Source of the DNA: Chara braunii
Lineage: Eukaryota > Streptophyta > Charophyceae > Charales > Characeae
Direction: 5' to 3'
Assembly (NCBI GenBank): GCA_003427395.1
Contig: BFEA01000233.1
Span: 249,204-276,796, forward strand
Length of the DNA: 27,593 nucleotides
Position 1 is the stretch's first letter. Each line of letters starts with the position of its first letter. Of the stretch, positions 9,071-18,982 are shown piece after piece. Below the pieces are notes generated by a model. The model had not been told where the DNA came from. It saw only the letters and a program-made list of their open reading frames with translations, and searched no databases. Made by a program: the position numbers and the translations under genes.

Positions 9071-11056
9071 ATGAGCGACACGGAGGACACATCACAGGAC
9101 GACCGGATCTTGCGATCGGCTAGGCGCTCGATAGCCCACGTGTCCCTAGGACCGGAGGGTGATAGGATTCTGTTCCGCCAGCTTAGGGAGAGGCAGCAAC
9201 AGCAGAGGAGAGCTAGAGCAGCCGAGGCCAGCAGGGCTTTAGCTAGCGAGGCCGCTGCTACAACAGCCATGGCCACTTCAGCTATGGTCACTTCTGCGCA
9301 GCAGACTTCCCAGGCTAGCAGTTCAGGTATCGTCGGGTCAACGGTCGCGCAGACCGTGAGTCAGTCCACTGGCGCGATGGCAAGCCAGGCATTGGTGTTG
9401 ACCCCAGAGGATGTCGCCATCCAGCAGGCAGCCCTGCAGGAGGCACAACTACAGCGGGCATTAGGAGAGATAAAAGCGGAGAAGGAGAAAATGATTAGAA
9501 GAAGAGCCAGGATGCAGCGGAGAGGGGCAGACATAGAGGAGTTAAAGACGATGGACCTGACGAACATGGATGATGATGTGAGGGTAGTTAGGAAGGCCCT
9601 GCTAGGAGTAATAGAGATGCAGGAGCATCAGACTACCATCCTTCAGGATATCCAGCAGAGCCTAGCCATTCTGGTAGGGCGTTCTCAGGCGGCACCATCA
9701 CCATCCGGGCCTGGTGCCTGGCCCGTGGCATATCCTCCTTTTTCTGTCCCACCGGTGACAAGGGTATCCCCATATATAACCCCGCCATCGGTTGCTATCG
9801 TTTCCCTGGGCATGCCATTGTCAGGAGGGGTATCAGCAGGGACTAGTTTGCAGGTTCTTGTACAGACAGTGTTTATCCAAACTCCGTCACAGGTTGCAGT
9901 CACCACGCAGCCTGCTGTCTCGCAGCCTGTGCAGCCGCAGGGCACACAGCCCCAGCAGTTAGCACAGCAACCTGTATCACCGGGTCCACAGCCCGGAGTG
10001 GTGCAGGGACCGGGACAATGACAGTGGGTTCCAAAGACGACCATCGCCGCTCCCAAACCTTTCACAGGGGATAAGAGAGGCGAAGACCTCGACACGTGGT
10101 TGAGGGCAGTGCCAGTCTACGTCAGGTGTAAACTTACCTTGCTGCACGAAGAAGTGCTTGTGGCTGCTTCCTACCTAGAGGGTAGTGGAGCAAGATGGTT
10201 GAGTGGTTTAGCGCAGCTTCAGGGGTATGGTCATGACTTCCACGCTTGGGCAGCCTCCCAAAAATTGGAGGACTTCCTGAAGATGGTGGAGGAAAGGTGG
10301 CATGATTCTCAGGAGGCCCAAAGGGCCACTGATGCGATCCTGACACTGCACACACGGCAGTTTAAGTCAGTAAGGGAAGCCACCGACGCTGTTGAGCGTC
10401 TGATCTGTGTCCCTGGGGTGCTCTACAACCCCCAGGTTCTCCTTACCTTGTACTTGAGATGCTTTTCTCAGCCTCTCAGGAACCAGTTGGCAAGGGAGGC
10501 CAACATCAATATGCACAACTTTCCTTTGTTCAGCAAGTTGGCCCTAGACCTAGAGGCTAAGATAGGGCATGGACAGGCACCCACTACGGATGGGAGGAAA
10601 AAGACACTGCCTCCTAATTGGAAGGCGAAGGGTCGCTTAATGTTTGTCGATAATGATGGTTCCACTATCGACGTCGATGAACACTTCCAGGAGGGAGTAG
10701 GTTCAGAGGCGGGCAGCGTAGAAACTTCAGAGGGTGGAGTGGTCGCTGCCGTAGCTCAAAAAGGAAAGGCGACCGGTAGACGTCGTGGAGGTTCCCGGTC
10801 TCGGAGTCAAGTTGACCCCAATGCTCCTCCATGGGAGAAAGCGGGTCTTACAGAGGACGTGTGGAGAGATCGTTACTCACGGCAGGCCTGTATTCGTTGT
10901 GGTCAATATGGCCACAGCCAATTCAAGTGCCGCAATAAGAAAGTGACAGAAAAGATCCCGCCTACGATGGGGCAGGTGTTGGGATCCTCTCACCCCGTTG
11001 GTAGCAATGTTGCCAGTACTTCTGGCAGTGCTCCGGGAAGCACGTTGGGCCAATAG
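9071..11056 (+). pseudogene. gag: gag (capsid/nucleocapsid) of the Ty3 element, one internal stop
   Basis: Gag forms the virus-like particle and packages element RNA. The start at 9071 gives an acidic, Gln/Ala-rich N terminus, then a charged alpha-helical stretch near residues 120-200 and a Pro/Gln/Val-rich linker. A TGA at 10019-10021 interrupts. The same frame continues with capsid-like sequence (KPFTGDKRGEDLDTWL, then AASYLEGSGARWLSGL; the latter is a retrotransposon gag motif). A CCHC zinc knuckle, CIRCGQYGHSQFKC, lies at 10889-10930 near residue 607. The frame closes with TAG at 11054-11056. The TGA fits a single transition from TGG or CGA. Readthrough is possible but unsupported, because other parts of the element are also broken. 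Confidence 0.85.
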
Positions 11057-11785
11057 GAATAGTAGTTGTTCCTGCTAGGGTCGAGGTGGTGGAGACACCC
11101 TCACTATCTCGAGAGATGGCCCAAGCTACTGACTCCAGCGTCGTCCCGCAAACACGTTCAGACCCATCAAGCCTCTGTTCGATGAATGTGTTTGAGTCCT
11201 TAGAGGAGCTAGAGGTGGAATGGTCTAGATCAGACCCGCTAGCTTCTTGGACGGCTCTAGTCAAAGCTCCTAAGGGTGAGATGTTCGTCAGCGAGGTTGT
11301 CATTGGTGGCCGCAAGGCCGGGGCCTATTATGACACTTGCTCGACTAGGAACTTTATCAGTCGCGCGTGCGTTGAGAGGCTGCATTTACAGAGGCAAGTG
11401 CAGCGCCTGAGTCGACCTGTGGAGTCGACCTGTGGCAACAAACAGCGCATGGTAGTCAATGACTACCTCTAGGATGTTGAGTGTTGTTTCCCATACGCGG
11501 GAGGGGACTTGAGACATCGTGTCTCGTTCCTAGTGAGTGACAAGCTCCCAATGGATATGTTACTAGGTATGTACTACCTCTCTGTGGCACAGCCCCAGTT
11601 TGACTGGGACTGAAAAGTGGTCAAACACAATTTGCCAGGTGGAGGGACCGCCAGATTACATAAGTTCAAAGCTAGTAGTCTGATAGAGTCCTATGGGTGC
11701 ATGTGTGTGGCCGCGTTCTACAATTGCTATAAGCAAAATCAGGAGGAGGGTATGTATTTAGTCTGTTTCTGCTGCAGGCGAGCCG
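11057..11785 (+). pseudogene. Aspartic protease region of the Ty3 element, broken
   Basis: In a different frame from gag and pol, the translation contains AGAYYDTCSTRNFISRA. This aligns with the D-[ST]-G-A-T-x-x-F-[IV] active-site region of Ty3 proteases. The catalytic Asp (11332-11334) is kept but the invariant Gly is Cys. Further on, DMLLGMYYL gives the second conserved hydrophobic-Gly motif. TAG at 11470-11472 and TGA at 11611-11613 interrupt it. The frame must change once near the gag end and again near 11760-11780 to reach pol. Those two shifts compensate each other, so an ancestral single gag-pro-pol frame is likely. It cannot make an active protease as assembled. Confidence 0.75.
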
Positions 11786-14725
11786 GTGAAAATGCCGTCG
11801 GAGATAGAGGGAGTAGTCGCTAAGTACCCTGATCTATTTGAAGAGCCAACAGGGGTTGTTGATAGGGAGCTCGTCCACGCGATAGAGATTATCCCCGGGT
11901 CTAGTATTCCGAAGGGTAGGATCTATCGAATGTCTCCAGGCGAGCTTGATGAGCTTCGCCGCCAACTCAAAGAACTCGTAGATAAGGGTTGGATCCGGCC
12001 GAGTGTCTCTCCTTATGGATCTCCAGTACTATTCGTACCTAAGAAGAAGGAGGGTACACTTAGGATGTGCATTGACTATAGGGGCCTCAATGCCATCACT
12101 GTAAGGTACAGAGAGCCCCTATCGCGCATCGACGATCTGCTAAATAGAGTGCAAGGGTGCCGGTACTTCAACAAGATAGATCTGAAGTCCGGGTACCATC
12201 GGATTGCAATCCAGCCCGAGAATCAACACAAAACCGCCTTTCAGACCAGGTACGGTCTGTACGAGTTTGTGGTGATGCCTTTCGGCCTTTGCAATGCTCC
12301 TGGCACCTTTCAGCACGCTATGAATCGGATATTCCATGACTACTTGGATAAGTTTGTCATCGTGTACCTCGATGACATACTTATTTTCAGTAAGACTATC
12401 GAGGAGCATGTTGCACATTTGGACAAAGTCCTCAGTCTCCTGCGACAGCACAAGTTCAAGATCAACGTCGAGAAGTGCGAGTTTGGCCGCACCCCTGTCT
12501 TGTACTTGGGTCATGAGATCTCCACGGAAGGGTTGAAGCCTGATGACGCGAAGGTGGCCAGCATTCGTGATTGGCCACGTCCTCAGTGTGTGACTGAGAT
12601 GAGATCTTTCTTAGGAATGACAGGCTACTATAGGACTTTCATTAAGAACTATAGCATAGTGGCCGCACCTTTGACTGATCTGACCCGCCTTGACACCCCA
12701 TGGGAGTGGACAGACGAGTGCGAGGCTGCTTTCAGACATTTGAAGCATGTGTTGACGCACTACGAGGTCTTGAAACTTCCTGATCCTGACAAGCCGTTCA
12801 TAGTCACCACGGATGCCAGCCAATATGGCATTGGCGCCGTTCTCGCGCAGCAGGAGGGGCTAAGGTTGAGTCCTGTAGAGTACATGTCCAAGAAAATGCC
12901 GTCTCAGAAGTTGGCTAAGTCCACCTATGAGAAGGAACTCTATGAGGTTTACAAGGCTCTGACCCATTGGAGACACTATCTCCTTGGGAGATTCTTCATC
13001 CTCGGGACTGATCATCAGACCCTGAGATGGATGAGAACCCAGCCTGTACTTTCTGATGCCCTCAAGCGTTGGATCGAAGTCATTGAGCAGTATGACTTTG
13101 ACCCTCAGTATCTGAAGGGGGAGTACAACAAGGTTGCGGATGCCTTGTCGCGTAGACCTGATTTCTCAGGTGCGCTGATTACTGAGTTCAATCTGACGGA
13201 CCATGTTACTCACTCCTGGCTGGAAGCCTATCGCGAGGACCAGTTCATGTCCGAGATCATACGCAGACTTAAGGCGAAGGACAAGAAGACCTCTGCCGAG
13301 TTTGAGTTGGTCAATGGCTTGCTGTTCCTTGAGAAGGACGGGAATAAACGATTGTGTGTCCCAAGTAGCGAGTCTTTGCGTAGTTTGTTTTTAGGTGAGT
13401 GCCATGATGCCACCGGCCATTTTGGGTATAAGAAGACCGCAGCCAACTTGCTGCAGCGGTTCTGGTGGCCCACGATGATGCGAGATGCCCAGCTGTACGT
13501 GGAGACTTGTCAAGTTTAGCAACGGGACAAGCCACATACTCAGGCTCCTCTTGGGCTTCTGCAGCCCCTTCCGATTCCGGAACGGCCTGGTGAGAGTCTG
13601 TCCATGGATTTTATGGATACTCTGATCACCTGCAAGAGTGGGATGCGTCACATCTTCGTTATCGTGGATAGATTAAGTAAGTATGCTAGGTTAGTACCAA
13701 TGCCGAAAACAACAAAGACAGAGTATGCGATCCGGATGTTCAAAGAGAACTGGGTTAGAGACTTTGGGTTACCGACGTCTATTGTCAGTGACCGGGATGT
13801 TCGGTTTACCAACGAGTTGTGGAAGGCCGCTGCTGCAGAGCAGGGAACTCAGTTGCAGATGACTTCTGGGAATCACCCAGAGGCCAATGGACAGGCTGAG
13901 CAACTCAATCGCGCTGTGCAACACCTGTTGAGACACTACATTAAGCCCAACCAAGTGGACTGGGATCAGAAGCTTGCTCTCATCGCCAGCCTGTACAACA
14001 ATGCTGTACACAGCGTCACCGAGGTGAGCCCGAACAGTTTACTACTGACGTTTAAGCCGAGACTACCCCTTGACTTTCTCCTTCCTGAGAATCAATCAAC
14101 TGCTGCACCAGGTACTTTAGAGTTCGCTTACAGATATGAACAGAAAATGCAGCAGGCGGTAGAGCAGATGGAAAAGGCACAGGCAGCAATGATAGAGTCT
14201 GAAAATAGACACCGCCGGCCTTCTACATTTCAGGTTCGGGATAGAGTCTGGGTTAAGTCTTCAGAACTGGGACAGGAGTACGGGATCTCCCGCAAACTTA
14301 TGCCCCAGTACTTTGGACCTCGGGAAGTCTTGGACATTGTCGGGACGGATCCGGATGGGCCATCTTATGTTATCCGGATTCCTGGTCATCTCCGTACTTA
14401 CCCTGTCTTTCACACCTCCAAGCTGGCACCTTTCAAAGATACTGATCAGTTTCCATCTCGTCGCTCAATGCTGCCCCCAACCATGGATGGAGAGGTGGAC
14501 ATCGATGATATTGTGGATCACAGAGAGCTGCCGGTATCAAGACCAGCAGGCAGGGGACGTTCTCCGAAACCGAAGCTGCAGTACCGCGTTCGGTTCAGGC
14601 ATCACACTGATCCGAAGGAAGACCGCTGCTTCACTAGGGAAGAGCTCATGCAGACCGCTCCTCAAGTTGTAACCCAATACGAGAGATCTCTGCAGAAGGG
14701 AAAGCGCCCTATGATCGAAGACTGA
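11786..14725 (+). pseudogene. pol: pol: reverse transcriptase - RNase H - integrase, one in-frame TAG
   Basis: RT, roughly residues 45-240, shows FVPKKKEGTLRMCIDYRGLN, MPFGLCNAPGTFQ and the catalytic YLDD at residues 194-197. RNase H shows TTDASQYGIGAVLAQ (Asp 343), KELYEVYKAL, TDHQTLRW (Asp 409) and the terminal ADALSRR. The integrase zinc finger has His-x3-His in CHDATGHFGY and the first Cys in ETC. The second Cys position is a TAG (13517-13519). The same frame resumes at once. The integrase core has Asp in MDF (13607), Asp in SDRD (13790) and Glu in NGQAEQ (13898), a correct D-D-35-E. Next come a TYPVFHTSKLAPF motif and a chromodomain-like end (DDIVDHRE...LQYRVRF). Apart from the TAG it is full length at about 980 codons. 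Confidence 0.93.
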
Positions 14726-14748
14726 GCTTCTCAGAGGACTGTTGAAGC

Positions 14749-14762
14749 TAAGGAGGAGGGAA
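14749..14762 (+). other. Polypurine tract
   Basis: AAGGAGGAGGGAA directly precedes the TG of the 3' LTR. This is the usual primer for plus-strand DNA synthesis in LTR elements, and it fixes the LTR start at 14763. Confidence 0.85.
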
Positions 14763-14870
14763 TGCGAGGCCATTGCCTCTATGAGCCCCATAAGGCCCCA
14801 TTTTTGCAGCCCGTCAGCCGCCCTAAGTGAAGGCAGGCTCGACGAGGCCCTCAGGGCCCTTTTCTGGCCA
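14763..14870 (+). repeat. 3' LTR, first 108 bp only
   Basis: It matches 6862-6969 with five differences, all transitions (T/C, A/G, T/C, G/A, G/A). Four of the five fall at CpG/TpG/CpA positions. It ends at a single N (14871), after which unrelated CT/CA repeats begin. The missing 800 bp probably reflects a contig end, not a biological deletion. Confidence 0.88.
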
Positions 14871-14871
14871 N

Positions 14872-14966
<95 letters not shown>
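14872..14966. repeat. Microsatellite (TC)n then (CA)n
   Basis: A short TC run follows the N at 14871, then about 40 CA units with one TACA interruption near 14920. Placed at an LTR break and a foldback, it may mark a scaffold join. Confidence 0.95.
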
Positions 14967-14968
<2 letters not shown>

Positions 14969-15044
14969 TCAATCAATCAATCAATCCATCCAACCAATCA
15001 AGATCCTACCGAATCAACCGATTCCGTAGGATCTTGATTGGTTG

Positions 15045-15084
<40 letters not shown>
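14967..15084. repeat. Foldback (inverted repeat) of AATC/GATT units with unique core
   Basis: The left arm is (AATC)n followed by CCAACCAATCAAGATCCTAC. The right arm is GTAGGATCTTGATTGGTTGG followed by (GATT)n. The innermost GAATC (15011-15015) and GATTC (15020-15024) flank an AACC loop. The arms match except for a 4-bp insertion (CCAT) on the left and one C/C mismatch. Such a short loop suggests a hairpin-forming sequence or a foldback assembly artefact. Confidence 0.9.
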
Positions 15085-15358
15085 CACTCTCTCTCTGCCC
15101 TCTTTCCCCCATGCTCCTCCTTATGAGGGGCTCTTCTTCTGGCTGTTGCTCCTCTTCAATCTCTTCCTCTTCTGCAGCTCTCATTCTCTCTTCCTCCTCT
15201 TGCTGTAATCTCTTCATCTCCTCCTCTAGCTTCTTCTTCTTCGCCGCCTGCTCTTCGGCTATCATCTTCACCTTCGCCTGTGTAAGGAGCTCCTGCTTCT
15301 CCTTTCTCTCTCTTAGGATGGTGGCGACTTGCTCCTCTTGAGCCTTGCTATAGGGCAT
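15085..15358 (-). pseudogene. Gag-like coiled-coil N terminus of another retroelement
   Basis: Starting at ATG 15358, the minus strand encodes MPYSKAQEEQ followed by a long Lys/Glu-rich heptad stretch (AAKKKKLEEEMKRLQQEEEE) and an acidic block ending EEPLIRRSMGERG. About 85 codons in, it runs into the GATT foldback, where translation becomes meaningless (INQS repeats). From memory, the coiled-coil start resembles the N terminus of gag-like retroelement proteins predicted in charophyte genomes. The sequence alone proves only a coiled coil. No capsid, zinc knuckle or pol follows, so it is a fragment. Confidence 0.45.
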
Positions 15359-16336
15359 GGTGCTCTTCCCACTGCGAGTGTCAACTATGGTGATAGGTGC
15401 ACAACCGAACAACAATTCCAGACCTCACCACTTAGACCTCGGCACTTGACTGACTGAACCTAAGACTCAATCTAAGGACCACAGAATCCAAGTAGAATCC
15501 TGTCAACTAGGGTCACTAGCCTAGACCTAAACTATGGCTGTCACTACAAGACTTGTTGCTGATCAGGAGGCATTTAAACAGATCCCCCGTAACTCCTCAG
15601 GAATTATTTAACGTCGTAGACAGGACGACGCGATCAGCAAGTCCTCTCAAGACTTAGACAGCCTGTTGTGCAGCCCACAGCTCGGATTTTGGGCCTACCG
15701 TGCCACACCGAGCAGCCCGCTGGTCAGTATCGGTCCTTGGGAGGGTTCGTGTCCTCCGGGAGTCGAGTCGTCAGACACGGCCTTTAGCCCTATTCAGCCC
15801 ATGTGGGTTTGGTCAACGAGGCCCTATCCCTCATACACTGAGTTCCTAGGACCTGGACAGAAGAGACTCAATGCAGAAAGAAGAGACGGACAGACTCAGC
15901 AAGTACCATATGGTGAGTGCACATCCATAGGGCGAGGGGATAGGCTGAGGGCTTGGCGAGAATATACCAGCTCCAACTTGGTCAAAATCGTGGTCAACAG
16001 CCCTCAACGCACAAACCAACTTCGGTCAACCCCTTGGTCACCACCTCGTCCAACCTCCAACTCGGCTATGGCTGCCGACACCTTCTCCCCCGTGCACCCT
16101 CACTTCTCCTTCCCCTTCCTTCTTCCTCGCTTCTTTCTCTCCTTACCCTGGCTATGCCTTCCTTCCTCTTCGTCGTCCCTCCTTCCTCTTCCTCAACTAT
16201 GACTTCTTCTCACTTCTCGGTCTCTCCCTCCTTTCTCCTTCATCTACTCGTCTTCTTTCTTCTTCTCCGTGTCCGAGCTCTGCGGCTATGGCCGCCTTCT
16301 TCCTCCTTGGACCGCACAACCAATCTTGTATCGCTC
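15359..16336. other. Gene-poor region, possibly leader/LTR of the minus-strand gag fragment
   Basis: There is no convincing coding region on either strand. Upstream of the minus-strand gag-like start one would expect an untranslated leader and LTR. I could not locate a primer site or paired LTR. A small inverted repeat is present (TTGCTGATC near 15555 and GATCAGCAA near 15632). The last 250 bp are CT-rich (TTCCTCTTC-type). Confidence 0.4.

Positions 16337-16426
<90 letters not shown>
16337..16426. repeat. Microsatellite (CT)n, about 45 units
   Basis: A near-perfect CT run with one CTTT interruption near 16358. All Ser-Leu or Arg-Glu repeat reading frames across it are artefacts of the repeat. 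Confidence 0.97.
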
Positions 16427-16434
<8 letters not shown>

Positions 16435-17214
16435 GTCTTCCTTGCAGGTACGCAACACCTTCCTCCACCAGCGCAGCTATGGCGGACTATTCTTCGGTGA
16501 TGGCAACTTCAGCTATGGCGCACTCCAACTATGGCGCCCAACTTCAGCATACCGTGGACGACGACGGGGCGTGAGATAGCGGGTACCTGCTTCGATACCA
16601 ATGCAATCAGACTCGCTTTCTTCTCCTCTCCGCACTCATGCAAACAGATGGTGAACCACACTGGCGCACAGTGCCCACTCAAGCTCAAAGATATGGAAGT
16701 CGAAAACACAGTTCAGATACAAGCTCGCTTCAACAGGCTATGGCGTATCAGCGCCTGTACAACCCAACTCTCACCACTCTGTCCAACACCACTGTTCGTA
16801 CTTACTCACTCTGGATCACCCTGGATATCCCACACGCATACTCACACTCCCGTACTCATACTCTCACCTATCAGCTATGGCGGCTATGGCCACCGTCCCT
16901 CTCCTAGCTATGTCTAACTATCTCCCTCAGCCCACTTCGTCTTCGGGCACTCCGCGGACCACCTCGCACAAGTCGCTCAGGCAGCGCTTCCGCATGGCTT
17001 AAGCAGGAACGAATGAATGGCTGGGCGCTGCCTCTTAATTTATACTTCTGTTCGCTGCTGGTCTGCCCCTTTTCCACCGGGCCCCTGGTGCACACAGTCC
17101 CATGTGATACTTGCTGACTGGACTAAGTGCGACTGGGCCTGGGTACCGCTGGCTCAGCAAGGGTGGACTTCACCACTTGCCCACTTGCCTCTAGTCTGTT
17201 GTGAGCAACGTTGG
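16427..17214 (+). other. Region with recurrent CTATGG word; no clear gene
   Basis: CTATGG or CTATG, usually within CAGCTATGGC or AACTATGGC, occurs about a dozen times between 16060 and 17340, far above chance. One plus-strand frame stays open from about 16427 to 16907 except for a TGA at 16572. It reads as an Ala/Ser/Thr/Gln-rich peptide including SVMATSAMAHSNYGAQLQHT. The 19 bases at 16500-16518 match 9269-9287 inside the Ty3 gag at 18 positions. A degenerate gag N terminus of a related element is possible but weakly supported. Confidence 0.35.
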
Positions 17215-17259
17215 AAGGGCCACTTCCGGACCTTCCGGAAGTCTGGGGACTTGGCCCTT
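17215..17259. repeat. Nested hairpin
   Basis: The outer arms are AAGGGCCA and TGGCCCTT. The inner arms are ACTTCCGGA and TCCGGAAGT, with little spacer between them. It could form a stable stem in RNA or DNA. There is no T-run after it and no assigned function. Confidence 0.75.
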
Positions 17260-17265
17260 CGACAT

Positions 17266-17327
17266 TGTAGCAGCTATGACCTTGACCTTTCAGGACTGTA
17301 GCAGCTACGAACTTGACCTTTCAGAAG
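17266..17327 (+). repeat. 31-bp tandem duplication
   Basis: Two units start TGTAGCAGCTA at 17266 and 17297 and share CTTGACCTTTCAG. They differ at five or fewer positions. A third partial echo (CTACAGCTATGAC) follows at about 17330, just before the second copy of flank A. Confidence 0.85.
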
Positions 17328-18982
17328 AGCTACAGCTATGACTCGCTACGACCTCTACCCGACAGGTCTACAGATCGAACCCCTACAACCTACGGACCTA
17401 CGACAGCCTACCACTGTTGCGAATACACAGGTCACGGGTTCAACTCTCGGGGTCGACACAGGTACTGTACACAGGTGAGGTAAGGACTAGGGATCGAGCA
17501 CTGGGATCTGCATTCGCTACTGCTAACAGGTGAATACCGTTTCACATTTCTTGCTTCAGACAGTGGGACCTGAGAGGAAAGGTAGGGGTAAGGCAAGCTG
17601 ACAGTCAGTCCTCCACACTGCTGGAGCAATCAATGCCGTTCAGGGCTCCTTCAGTCAGACGGAAGAAAGCGTGAGGGTGTTTTTATCATACTGTAATTTT
17701 GACTTGACGAAGTTGGCGGTGCATTAGGAACCGGACTGATGCTCGACAGCATGGATACGGAGCCAGGGCCATAACCCATAAGGACCTTTTTTTTTGTTGT
17801 TGTTTTTTTAAAAGTGGGGAGTTTTTATTATTTCTGCACTGTAGATAGCTCCTATGAGTGTTCCAGATAAAAGGAAGTCATCTTATTCGTGATGCTGAGA
17901 TATGTTGACAATTGGTCCTTATGTATGTGATTTCTTTGCTGTCTAGGTAGTAGGTTCCCTTCCCCTTTTTTTTCCGTTTTTTCTTTTTTTCGTGAGATGA
18001 CCCTCAACCAAACATAGTTTGTATTGCAATTCTACACAACACATTTTCTCCGAGATTTTTTTTTTTTTTTTTTCCTCTGGGGCTGCCCAGAACCTGTTGC
18101 CTGGCCGGGTATTTCAGGCAAGCAGAGGCAGCCTGCACACCTGGAAATGTATCCTTGATAAATGAATACTAGAAAACAAGTTTAAATAACTTAAAAAATA
18201 ATATAAAGACTAAAAAGTTAAATAGCACTGGTGAGCAGTGTGCATACAGAAGAAAGCAATCATGTTTCACTGTTCAAAAATTGAAACAAACCCTTCGGAA
18301 ACGAAAACAGCACAAAACTTTGGAAATTTCCCAAATAATTTTTGATATGTAAAGAATCAATCCAGAAGAAAGGAACTAGAGGTAGGTAATGCATGCAAAG
18401 AACCTGCCAGGATGGAACCTATACACACATGAGAGAAATTGCAAAGGTTATGATGATGGCTGATCAATGATCATGTTTGGAAGAAATGACTGGAAACAGT
18501 GAACTAGAGGTAGTTGACGCAAAGACATGGAAAGTATACACACCTGAGAGAAATTGCGAAGGTTATGATGATGGCTGCTCATGTATGGAAGAATGACTGG
18601 AAACAGTTCTTTTATCATCTCGCTCCGTTGTGGTGACTCGTGAAGTGCCAAACTCGCAGCTACGAGTATGTAAGATGCAAGAGTCTGGTCAGGCAAACAA
18701 AGTCACAAGTTTGTTTAGTTCTATCTTATCCTTTGGCCTCTCACGACAAGCACAATATGGAAGGAATAGACTGGATTAATGGTGGAAATAGCTTCATGGC
18801 AGAGTAGCTTCATACTAGTTTTATAAATTTATATTTGATTATTTTCACAGTTCTTTAGCTTTGCTTTTAGCGATTTGGTCTTTGGCAGACACGTTCCAAC
18901 TTCCAAGTCTTCCATTTTGTTGTTATCCCTGAGTTTTACACTTTGCAAAAAGTCCAATAATTCCTGCCCAATTACTTGAATT

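Larger units (their letters stand above)
6862..14870 (+). mobile_element. Ty3/gypsy chromovirus-like LTR retrotransposon, defective, 3' LTR cut off
   Basis: In order: 5' LTR (TG...CA, 923 bp), initiator-tRNA-Met-like primer site, leader of about 1.3 kb, gag with zinc knuckle, aspartic protease, RT, RNase H, integrase with C-terminal chromodomain-like region, polypurine tract and the first 108 bp of the 3' LTR. The PR-RT-RH-INT order places it in Ty3/gypsy (Metaviridae). The tail after the integrase suggests the chromovirus clade. Stops in gag, protease and the integrase zinc finger, plus two frame changes, make it non-autonomous. The LTR ends differ by several percent, so the insertion is not recent. 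A 4-bp AAAT precedes the 5' LTR (6858-6861) and follows the LTR copy at 25155, consistent with a short target duplication. Confidence 0.93.

Noticed and set aside
9071-11056. Programmed stop-codon readthrough at TGA 10019 in gag
   Set aside because: The protease and integrase also carry stops and frame changes, so random decay explains it more simply.
14537-15054. Frames of Cys-Val or Thr-His repeats near 14900
   Set aside because: They arise from the CA repeat and cross a single N and a contig-like junction.
16240-16579. Several long frames rich in Ser-Leu or Arg-Glu repeats
   Set aside because: They are translations of the (CT)n microsatellite on either strand.
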